Assembly (NCBI RefSeq): GCF_038396675.1
Contig: NC_088926.1
Coordinates: 40,133,501 to 40,197,500 of the forward strand
DNA length: 64,000 nt
Source: Hydra vulgaris
Taxonomy: Eukaryota; Cnidaria; Hydrozoa; Anthoathecata; Hydridae
Reading direction: 5' to 3'
Positions 55,421-64,000 of this stretch are shown here, in pieces (position 1 is the first letter of the stretch; the number at the start of each line of letters is the position of its first letter). The notes beneath the pieces were generated by a model. It had not been told where the DNA came from and did not search any database. It saw only the letters and a list, made by a program, of their open reading frames with translations. The position numbers were made by a program, and so were the translations under genes.

Positions 55421-56542
55421 TTAATTTATCAAGTCTGTAAGAGTTCTTCGTATAACTAATCCTTCAGCTTCATTTATAGAATATATTGGGTTTGGTACAT
55501 TTTTGTATTCTTTTTCGTTTTTTTTAATGAGATCTGTTTGTGATTTAGCTAGGTCGTTGTCAACATAAGAATTTGTTTTTTCACATATGTTATGCAATAC
55601 AAAACAGGCATAAATAACAGTAGGAACAGCTTCCAGTTTAAGGTCAACCTTTCTTGTTAAAATACCCCATCTAACTTTAAGGCGACCAAAAGCGCACTCA
55701 ATAGGATTTTGTGCTGCTCTAAGCATGTTGTTAAAAATTATCTCTTCATTATTTGAACAATGTTCATATTCTTTCATACAGAATGGTAGTAATGGATAGG
55801 CTGGATTACCAATAAAATAATTAGGTATCTTCTCTGCTTTTTTTGTTGGTTTTTGAAACGTTTGAGGAAGAATAGTATTTCTTAACTTCATATTTATTGA
55901 TGAGTTTGCAAACACTTTAACATCATGTACACTTCCTGGCCACATGCACTCAACATCCATGAAATAGCCTTTGTAATCGCATACAGCTTGAACACTAAGA
56001 GAAAAATATTGCTTATAGCAAAAAAAATCTTGTGAGTTAGTTAATGGAAAACGAATAGGGATATGGGTGCCATCGATGCATCCAAAGACTTGTGTCATTC
56101 CAAATTTACTTTCAAACTCTGATACTTTATTTCGCATTTCAGTTTGATTTCTTGGAAGAAATAGATACTTTGGCTCAAGATACTTTGATATTGCCTTACA
56201 AACTAAAATTTTACCAGCAGAAGCAGTGCATACTGCAATTCCAAAAGTATTTGCAGCCATTCCCAAAGATCTAGTATATTTTAAGTAATATAAAGTAAAA
56301 GCTACTTTTTTATCTGCTGATAGAGCTCTAGAGTTAGGCGAAAAAGGGTATGGAGATAAATAAGGGCTTAACTCTGAAACCAAATTCATGAAAAGAAACC
56401 GTGAAAGCCTAAAATTTGTTTTCCATACATCAATTGGAGCTACACCAGTTATTATATTATCCCACCATAAATCAGTTCTGCCAATTTTAAACCAGCAACT
56501 ACAATTTTTTCTTTTAAGGCGCCTCTCTCTTGCTTGTTTCAT
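55421..56542 (-). CDS. PIF/Harbinger DDE transposase (DDE_Tnp_4), uninterrupted 373 codons
   Basis: Cut-and-paste transposase. Start ATG at 56542 ([13 protein letters not shown]), and the whole frame is open to TAA at 55421. Motifs in order: [36 protein letters not shown], the helix-turn-helix region [20 protein letters not shown] with [14 protein letters not shown], the first catalytic Asp in [30 protein letters not shown], the second Asp in [11 protein letters not shown], and the catalytic Glu in [26 protein letters not shown] closes the core. Length (about 370) is normal. One oddity: the usual G-D-x-x-Y-P segment reads [10 protein letters not shown], Asp replaced by Asn. The gene may be intact but is perhaps inactive. 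Confidence 0.93.
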   Translation of the reverse strand: MKQARERRLKRKNCSCWFKIGRTDLWWDNIITGVAPIDVWKTNFRLSRFLFMNLVSELSPYLSPYPFSPNSRALSADKKVAFTLYYLKYTRSLGMAANTFGIAVCTASAGKILVCKAISKYLEPKYLFLPRNQTEMRNKVSEFESKFGMTQVFGCIDGTHIPIRFPLTNSQDFFCYKQYFSLSVQAVCDYKGYFMDVECMWPGSVHDVKVFANSSINMKLRNTILPQTFQKPTKKAEKIPNYFIGNPAYPLLPFCMKEYEHCSNNEEIIFNNMLRAAQNPIECAFGRLKVRWGILTRKVDLKLEAVPTVIYACFVLHNICEKTNSYVDNDLAKSQTDLIKKNEKEYKNVPNPIYSINEAEGLVIRRTLTDLIN

Positions 56543-56895
56543 CTTTTAAAGTGGTTTTGATCGTTTTCGTAAAAGAATAATATTTAAAAAATTATCAAAT
56601 TTAAATTTGTGAAACTTGTATAATACTATTAGGCTTTTAAGAAGCATTATTTGTGTTATAACACAAGTTAAACATATTGTTAAAATGCAATGTGTTTTTT
56701 TGTCGATAGCCGCCATCTTTAAAGCTATTATTTTACCGATAAAGAGGCTAGCCCTGCTAGAAAAAGCAAGGCTAACCTCGATATCATTTTTTATTTTTTC
56801 GGCAAAATTTCTTATAAACGCAATTTTAAAACTGGCTCGTTTTCCGGGCTAGCTCGGCAAACGGGCTAGCCCTTTTCCATAAAAACAGGCCCTAA

Positions 56896-58034
56896 ATTAT
56901 TTAAATATAAAATTTCTGTTTAAAAGTCAGTTTCGATTTTAAAAATTATTTTAAAATATTTTATTTAACCCAATAACAGGAGAGCACAGTGTTATGACTT
57001 ATATTTAAATTATTTTGTTTTAAAAATGTGATCAAATGTTTAAATTATTAAAATTAAAAAATAGTCTATATTTTTACATATATTTTTTCAAGTATTATTT
57101 TATTTAAAAGTTTCACAATTTTAATACTTAAACTTCCTTTCTTAGTTTAATCTTAGTGAAGAAATAAATCTTGATCTTAACGAAGACTTGATTTTATTTA
57201 AAAAAATTATGAATTGATTCGTTGTTTGAATATTAATAAGTTTGAGATCAGGTACCGTCAAAATAGTTTTTATAATCTACAATAAAATATTTAATACCTT
57301 AAATATATTTGATAAAACCAATAATCATAAATAGCTGATAAAATACTTATTGTGCTAGTTTATAATAAATACATTTTTAAATATACACATTAATTTTACT
57401 TGTTAATTAGATTTATTATTTAAAAGTTTAAGTTTTTATTAATAAAATATCATATAAATAATTCGTTTTCAAATATATTATTAGTTTAAACTATAATATA
57501 AATTATTAAATATAACTGTTATTATGATATATAAATTTTATAACTTTTTTTAGTAATAATATTAATAATTTTATACTTGTGTAATGATAAATTACGGTAC
57601 ATAATTTATTATTGTTTTTTTTTTATATTTTTTATATTTTCAGCTTTTATTAATTATGTTAATAGTATATAACTTTTTTAATTATATTTTTAATAAATAT
57701 TTGTTAAATACTTTACGTATACTTTTTATAATGTTTCAGAACTTTCATTAAATATGCAAATTAAATATTTAATTTTTTTATTTTATTATCAATTTCTTTT
57801 CAAATAGTATCGTACTATATTTAAGATAAAGTCACAAGTGTTTGATTTGATGGAGTTTTGGAAAAACTTAATTTTAAATAAAAAAAGTAAAATTATTTTC
57901 ATATTAGATTTGCACTTTTTGAACACTTTTTACACAAATTAATGCTTATAAAAAATAGTTTTTTAAGGTTCTCGCCATTGTTTCTTTAGAAATATTCGTA
58001 GTCAACAAAATAAAAAAAATCGATGGTTTAGATT
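56896..58034. other. AT-rich intergenic DNA
   Basis: Very AT-rich with many TAATATTA-type strings. No gene, RNA or terminal repeat recognised. Confidence 0.55.
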
Positions 58035-58036
58035 CT

Positions 58037-58714
58037 CAGTGGTTCTCAACCTGTGGATCGCGACCCCGCCAGGGGTCGAATGGCGATTTGCCAGGGGTTG
58101 CCTAAGACTATCGAAATGTGGGGATTTTTGTCTCTATTTTAATATGTAACATGATGTTATTGTACCAATTTTTTTCAGTGGTAGATAATAATCCTTCGAC
58201 AAACTTAATTGGACTGATTGAATAGGCTAATACTGAATAATATAATCATGAGGAGGCTAATTAATGCAATCATACTTGAAAGAAAATTGTTAAGAGATCT
58301 ATATATAACTAGACCCGATTATTCAAAATATAAATATGACAGAATTCTTGAGGGGATGGAGAATTACAAGAGAGGTTTCAATAAAAGTGTTAGAAATTCA
58401 CCATCTATATATATCAACTTCTTGGTGGGCACCCTCGCGAGTATGAGTTACGTAACGCTTTTTAAATTTTCACATAAGTATGTAACATGAATATTGTAAA
58501 TACGTGATATAGTAAAGTAAATATAAATGCAAGTCATAAAGATAAAATTCATTAACCTGTAATTTAATTATAATTACAAATCTATTTTGAACAAAATGTA
58601 ATTACATATTGTTTTAAAAATACAGTTACTTAGGCCTATGAGCGTAAATAATTTTACAGTTGGGGTCGCTATATCATAGGAGTTGTATTAAAAGGGTCGC
58701 TGGTTTAAACCGCT
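58037..58714. mobile_element. hAT-like MITE (CAGTGGTTCTCAACC terminus)
   Basis: Starts CAGTGGTTCTCAACCTGTGG followed by ATCGCGACCCC, and ends with a matching inverse (GGGTCGCTGGTTTAAACCGCTG). Such 'CAGTGGTTCTCAACC' termini with 'GCGACCCC' are common to hAT non-autonomous elements in many animals. The flanking 8-mers do not match, so the target duplication is lost or the ends are slightly off. A 90-codon frame at 58218-58490 has no recognisable motif. Confidence 0.65.
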
Positions 58715-58734
58715 GGTTCAGAAGAATTTTTCTT

Positions 58735-60180
58735 TGAAGCTTTTTATTTCGAAATTTTACATTTTATCTAACGTTTTTGCTTAATTTTAAATCGGCTTCA
58801 ATTTTTTCTTAATCGATCAAAATGCTATAAAATATAAAATGTTAATAAATAGTAAAACAATTATTTAGAGTTAAAATTATTTTTTAAATGGCTTTTAATT
58901 TTTTTGTAAAAAGTTTTCTTTTGAAATAATTTAAGCATTTTTTTTTACCCCAAACAAATAGAATTTACACAATGTTTACTTACTTTAATCACTGGTTTCT
59001 TTTACATTTAAAATATGCCTTTGTTCTGTCTCTTCTTAAGTAGCAGAATTGAACCGTCATTTTAACGTCCTTTTATAATAAATTTTATAAAAAATAATTA
59101 AAATTATTTTTCTAATAACCAAATAAAAAATATAATAAAATAATATAAGCTAAAAAATTACTTATAAACTTTTCTAAAACTTGTATAGCTCTCTTAAATA
59201 AAAATGTTTGGAACAAAGATTTTATTGAAGAAAAACATCAAGAAGTTAAGTAAGGTGGTCGTCACTTGTTTCTATTTAATTTAAACAGTATTATTATAAA
59301 ATTGGACTTTAGAAGTAGATATAAATAAAAATAATAAGAAAATTTAACTTTAATAATAGAGTTTAAAAAAACTTTAGTATTTTGAGTTATTTGATATGCT
59401 GTTTTCCCTAAGTCAATCCTACAATTTACAACCTTCGTTACGGGGATAATTGTATCTAAAGACAAAATTCATAACATATTTTGTGTCTTCAAGTCTTAAA
59501 ATGTGCGCTTTAATTTTCCATAATAAAAAAAAAAAAAAAAAAATTCTTGCTGCTTCAACCCAAACCATAAGTCGATGTGGCGGCACTCTTTGTACTTTAA
59601 ATTGTACTTACTATTTAAGTGTGTAGCCAACAATTAGTTAATTTCGTATTTGAATTCAAATCATTTAACTTTGAAATGTATTTTAAAAGTTTGATAAGGC
59701 TTTTTTTTTTTTTCCTAACATGTAAAATAAACATAAATGTGTTTGCAACATATTAATAGAGATTATGACTTTATGTCACTCCTTAAGAGTAAATTTTTAG
59801 AGACTTAAGGTATTTTAGATTAAAAAAATTAACAAAACTAAGTGTGTATCTATTAAACAGTTGTATACAAAAGCGCTATAAACCATATAAATTTATATGG
59901 TTAAAAAATTATTTAAGGCCATTATCTTTTAGTGCATCACATATGACCAATACTGTCATCATACATTTGATATAAAATTTTAGAATAGAACTTTTTTTAT
60001 CAAAATTTTTTAATAAAACGATTTATAAGAATAAAAGTCATATCAGTTAAAATAACTTCAAGTGTTTTGTTATGTGTTACCATGGAAGTATTATTGAAGG
60101 AAGTGCTACGTCTGAAAACATCAAAGGCTCCGAATACCGTCATAAAAAATAATGCGTGAAATATAAATTTTGAGTATATA
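58735..60180. other. AT-rich intergenic DNA with a perfect palindrome
   Basis: AACCATATAAATTTATATGGTT-type perfect 22-bp palindrome at 59881-59902. Poly-A (about 19) at 59524-59542 and poly-T at 59700-59713. No gene. Confidence 0.5.
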
Positions 60181-60194
60181 TCTCAGCAAACATG

Positions 60195-60600
60195 CCTTTA
60201 TCGGACCGCCGTGTTGCCCCCGTCGGCACTATATGCTGGCACGACGCTGGCGTCCGGTGCTGGTGCCGCTGCATTTTGCTCATCGGTTATATGGCGGCTC
60301 ACCATCCACAAGCCACTAATGGGCCATCATCGAACCGGCAGAATCCCCGAAAACAAACCTTCCTTGGACCACCGCGTTCCCGGCGTCGGCTATATAAGCT
60401 GACCCAGCTTTGACGCGCCGTGCCTGTACCACTGCTTACTTTTCTTATAGCTCCTATGGCGGTTCTTCGGCGGCAAAGCAGCATTGTATGTTGCACTAAT
60501 TTTAAAGCATTGTTGCACCTCGCGGTGCAACAATGTATGTTGGTCAACATTGTATGTTGCACTAATTTTAAAGCATTGTTGCACCTGGCGGGAGCGAATT
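60195..60600. repeat. GC-rich tandem repeats (~164-bp and 66-bp periods)
   Basis: A GC-rich block of about 400 bp in AT-rich DNA. Unit 1 (60198-60361: GGACCGCCGTGTTGCCCCCG to ATATGGCGGCTC) and unit 2 (60362-60475: GGACCACCGCGTTCCCGGCG to CTATGGCGGTTC) are degenerate direct repeats. The following CATTGTATGTTGCACTAATT segment recurs with a 66-bp period (60482 and 60548). Between them GTTGCACCTCGCGGTGCAAC (60513-60532) is an 8-bp-stem hairpin. Frames on both strands run through it but look like by-products of the repeat. Confidence 0.75.
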
Positions 60601-60662
60601 CGAATAAAATAGTAAAAAATTAGTCATGAAATTAAAATAATGCTATTATTAAGATATAAAAT

Positions 60663-62567
60663 TTATTCTTGCGGTTCGTCATCATTGTCGATATTAGCTC
60701 TTCTCTTTTCGATAAAAGTTCTTCTTTTAACGCTTACGATTGCTAGCGCTTGCCTCCCACCATTTCGGTCTGGTGCTCATCGTAAAAATCGTACAATTTC
60801 TTTTCGAAAATCACACTCACTAACTGTACTTGTAGGCGGATTCCTTTGCATGGCTCCTTAAAATAAATACACGCGTAAGAGATTTTAAAATAAAAATAGC
60901 ACGTTTACATTATTTTATAACCTATAAAATTACCTCCGACAAAACAAATGACATTTTCTCAAAAATGCATGCTAATATACCTACATAAACAAAAATCAAC
61001 TCACTTTCAAGTACACGCCTACACTGCAATTCTTTTAATCCAAATTTATTTTTTATATCCAATTTAAGGTCAGCTTCACTTCCTTTACGTTGACCACCGG
61101 TCCAATTGAGCTGACAACAAAGTTGATTTGTAAAAAGAGAAGCAGACATTCTTCTTACAGCATCTTTCAGGTTGTATCCGCCTTTGCTAGCTACAGCAAT
61201 GACCTATATATAAAGATTGGAAATACTTTGTAGCAAAATATTTTATTATGTTTATTAATATTTAAAACAATTTACTTACTTAGTTTGAAAATACTCTCTT
61301 ATCGTACTTTATGAGCTCTTCAAGTGTATTCACCTCTTTTAAGTCGTTAAGAGGTAAGTGTAGCTTATCAAAAGTTCCTTCATCATTTTCCCCCGCAGTT
61401 AAACTTTGCAGCAATTTTGTATTAATTTTAGTTTGACGTTGAAGATCTTTCAAGCAAACTTTGATCTCCATAACAACATTTACTAATGAAGTTATATCAG
61501 TTGGTAAAATGTTCAAAGATGCAGAAGGAACGACAGGAACATTAAATGTATTTTTTTTAAATATGGGTTGTGTTGTTTTCACGAAATTGAATTGACCATT
61601 TGTTACTGATGACAATTAATCTGTATTATTATTTGGTGAAGACGATAATAAACCTGGAAAAGTTACTCTATTAGTAAGCATATCATTTCGAACCAGTCGG
61701 TTTGGTATTGCCAATGATATCTTAGGAGCTTCAGGTAGAATGTGTCTCTTCAATAACTTTGTCATCTTAGCTTTGCTTTGCTTATAGCTGTTATTAAATT
61801 TATTTGTGTCATTATCACTCTCGTCCTCATAATACCAGTAATCGTTCTTTCTGAAAAAAAAGGTAAGTTAATGCAGAAAATAAGTTAATGTTTTAGAAAT
61901 GAGAGTTTTTTATTAAATACAAGAAATTCTTATCTACTAAATTCTAGTTTTATAAACTGTGCAGAAATTCTATTGAAGTTAGATAAAACAAACAAAAAAC
62001 GAGACAAAAAGGTATTTAAAAAATAAGTAAAAAATTATAAAAATAAACAATTCTTAAGTAAGAAAATCAATAATAAGAGAAAAAAATCATTAAAACTATT
62101 TCCATAAAATTCAAAAAACTGTTAAAACATAAACCTTTTTTGGCGGCTTTGTGTCTTATGCTCTTCATCTTCTGTTTGTAAATCTGAAGTATCTTGCACA
62201 ACCACCATTTTTTACAAGCTTTTTCATATGTTTCTAAATAATAAATAATTTTATTTAATTTCATAAATATTCAAGAGGTGAATTTGATATTATCTGAAAA
62301 TGGTTTAACTTGGTTTGCCCACTAATTATACAAATCTCTTACTTTCTGAAAAAAAAAGTTATAATAGATTATACCTGTTCTATACATGATGGAAATGGTG
62401 TGCTTTGACCAGGTGTCATCTGGGATCTCCCCTGCTTTGCTTGATGTTTTAATTCTTGCATTACTAACATATTGTGGCCAATAGCATGAACTATCATCCA
62501 CTAACCAATTGTCTGGTATAACATATATTGAACCTTGTTCGTTGAGAAATGATACAAGGTATTTCAT
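60663..62567 (-). pseudogene. DUF4806-type gene, five exons, with several disabling changes
   Basis: Minus-strand gene of a family expanded in hydra and anemones. Exon 1 (62567-62375): MKYLVSFLNEQGSIYVIPDN, WLVDDSSCYWPQY. Exon 2 (62233-62135) has one A too few in a run, and the other frame gives VVVQDTSDLQTEDEEHKTQS. Exon 3 (61850 to about 61281) is Lys/Ser-rich, with a TAA at 61616-61618 and then a coiled-coil-like segment, MEIKVCLKDLQRQTKINTKL. Exon 4 (61203-61005) is the DUF4806-like core: SKGGYNLKDAVRRMSASLFT, NQLCCQLNWTGGQRKGSEAD. Exon 5 (60856-60663) has a TGA after EIVRFLR, then NGGRQALAIVSVKRRTF to TAA. Splice phases match at the junctions checked (exons 1-2, 2-3 and 4-5). Function of the domain is unknown. 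The stops suggest a decayed paralogue. Confidence 0.7.
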
Positions 62568-62597
62568 TTTTCTTTCTTTCTAAAAATCAAAAACACT

Positions 62598-62652
62598 ACT
62601 GGGTTAGGGCTAAGGGTTAAGGTATTATGGCTAACCCTAACCCTAATCCTGA
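62598..62652. repeat. Interstitial telomere-like repeats, head-to-head
   Basis: GGGTTAGGGCTAAGGGTTAAGG is followed, after TATTATGG, by CTAACCCTAACCCTAATCC: two short TTAGGG-type runs of opposite strand facing each other. TTAGGG is the metazoan telomeric repeat. It lies just upstream of the DUF4806-type gene's start. Confidence 0.85.
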
Positions 62653-62659
62653 TGAGTAA

Positions 62660-63030
62660 ATATTAAAAAAGATTCATAGCTGTCGAATGAATATATTGCT
62701 AAACAAATATTTATTTATGATTTAAATGTTATTAGTAAAAAAAAACTAAACAATCTACAAACAAATCAAAGAGTAATTAATATTTAAAAATACATTCTAT
62801 AATAGCAAGCAATGAGCAGTTTTTTTTATAAAACCTTGTATACAATAACTCTAGTGCCTGCTTATTTTTTTCTTGACATTAGACTTAATTTACTTATAAT
62901 ATATTGCATAATTTAGTGAAACTAAATGTTTTTTAAATTATTAAAAAAATACAATTTGAAACAAAATACAAATTAATTTTAAATATATTTTGAATTTATA
63001 AATAATCCATTACATAGACAAAAAAAGCTT
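62660..63030. other. AT-rich spacer
   Basis: No gene recognised. Confidence 0.5.
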
Positions 63031-64000
63031 TTATAAATGCAAAAGTGGGAGTGCAGCATATTTTTGGTTGTAAGACAAAAGTAGATACTTCTTATCAATG
63101 GAGCAAGACTTTGTATTGTCTGATAAATTACAAACTAAGTATACGCCAACGGATGATGAGTTCGAAGGATATGTGAAAAGTGTTTCTACGCTTTCAAATG
63201 TGTTGTATAAAACTAAAATATCATTATCTCCATATTTTTTAACTATATTTTGCACAAAAATAATTTCAACAGTTTTCAATTGACAACAACTGTCACCCAC
63301 AGTACACTTAATACAAAAATCTCTTAAAATCACTTGCTTATGCTGAGATTCAATATCTGTAATATCATTTTTGAAGCCTAATATTCTGCTGCTTTTTTAA
63401 TATAGGATACTTCAATTCAACTGCTTTTAGTTCCAATAAATTTTTTTCATGCAATCTTCGTTGTACCTGTTGTAATGAAAAATTTGGCTTTCGTATTAAC
63501 TTTTTCAGCTGACCAAGATAGTTTTTAAATGGAAACGCAGATATGTTGTCAGAATGGTCCATACTTGATTGCAGCTCGGCACAAATGTGAAAGCCCATGC
63601 ATATTATAAGTTATCACCTCTGGACCATACATATCTGAGGTATGTTTAATGAACAGATTAAGTAAAGTATTATCACTGACAGCATGATGTACACATAATT
63701 TTGGACACAATAAAATTCTCATAGCAACAGATAATAACAAGAAGTTTTTATACATGGCTTCATTTAGTATATCTGCTAAGTATACAAAACCACTATATAA
63801 CAAGAATTGTCTGAGTTCGGTTGCTTTCCACCTTTCAAATTCAGACACAGCCCTAGGCTTACGAGCAAATTCTTTTGGTATATACTTAGAAGCACCAACC
63901 AATCGAACAGAAAGTCATGTTGAACCTCTTGCACCTAATCTAACATGCAAATGACCTTTCAACCATATGTAAAGCAACTTTCTTACCATTCCCAAGCAGA
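63031..64000 (-). pseudogene. tnp2/DUF4218-like (CACTA-type) transposase relic, partial at window edge
   Basis: Minus-strand, entering from the right edge: CLGMVRKLLYIWLKGHLHVR, LGARGST, an in-frame TGA near 63918, SVRLVGASKYIPKEFARKP, RWKATELRQFLLYSG, NEAMYKNFLLLSVAMRILLC, MYGPEVITYNMHGLSHL and AIKYGPF. One extra base near 63552 then shifts to DNISAFPFKNYLGQLKKLIR and LQQVQRRLHE. A last part (63333-63031) reads DCFIKCTVGDSC-like, FVQNIVKKYGDNDILVLYN, SVGVYLVCNLSD and ALPLLHL with a stop. This order matches the DUF4218-type C-terminal half of tnp2-like transposases found in plants and, as repeats, in cnidarians. Superfamily assignment (EnSpm/CACTA) is by recollection of these motifs. Confidence 0.65.

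Noticed and set aside
60192..60623. Several 60-90-codon frames on both strands in the GC-rich block
   Set aside because: All overlap in the same tandem repeats, lack motifs, and are expected from GC-rich sequence with few stops.

Overview
This window reads as nuclear DNA of a cnidarian, most likely a Hydra-type genome. It is very AT-rich, carries at least fifteen (TA)n arrays of roughly 70-300 bp, and its genes have short exons with canonical GT-AG introns in AT-rich sequence. It is packed with old transposons of many superfamilies, and it holds a TTAGGG-type interstitial telomeric patch. I assign the organism from composition and repeat style, not from a diagnostic single-copy gene. There is no bacterial, viral or organelle gene content.

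Layout. 1-4.2 kb: decayed non-LTR retrotransposon reverse-transcriptase pieces. 4.6-7.6 kb: a pogo/Tigger-like DDE element with a tRNA-derived SINE in its 3' part. 7.6-12.1 kb: a PIF/Harbinger relic and a related terminal-repeat family, one copy of which holds a 1.65 kb TTA-flanked element that itself contains a ~300 bp-arm fold-back. 12.6-14.1 kb: a 750 bp inverted-repeat element and a tandem palindromic satellite. 16-17.7 kb: a CR1/Jockey-like RT relic, a 140 bp hairpin and a second SINE. 18.8-29.9 kb: two inverted copies of one repeat enclose a 3.65 kb transposon with an uncharacterised transposase-like gene and, at 26.5-28.4 kb, a chain of in-phase micro-exons. 30.0-32.2 kb: a hAT element with a perfect 8 bp target duplication. 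32.4-36.4 kb: a second member of the same uncharacterised transposase family. 36.9-47.7 kb: two further repeat-associated gene families, one present as a virtually identical 1.65 kb inverted duplication. 48.4-52.2 kb: a multi-exon host-like gene with a third, deleted transposon of the GGGTG-terminus family in its last intron. 53.9-56.9 kb: a nearly intact Harbinger transposon (transposase plus Myb/SANT-like protein). 58-58.7 kb: a hAT-like MITE. 60.2-60.6 kb: a GC-rich tandem repeat. 60.7-62.6 kb: a DUF4806-type gene with disabling changes. 63.0-64.0 kb: a tnp2/DUF4218-like transposase relic running off the window.

How the parts relate. Most coding capacity belongs to mobile elements and nearly all of it is broken by frameshifts or stops; the Harbinger transposase (373 codons, uninterrupted) is the best preserved. 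The two non-transposon candidates are the multi-exon gene at 48.4-52.2 kb and the DUF4806-type gene at 60.7-62.6 kb, and both contain in-frame stops.

The most unusual item is the micro-exon chain at 26,504-28,366. Ten exons of 18-30 nt, every length a multiple of three, are separated by GT-AG introns of identical phase, and the final exon reaches a stop. Together they predict an acidic protein of about 80 residues. I know of this architecture from schistosome micro-exon genes; I do not know of it in cnidarians. It rests on reading splice sites by eye and needs transcript support.
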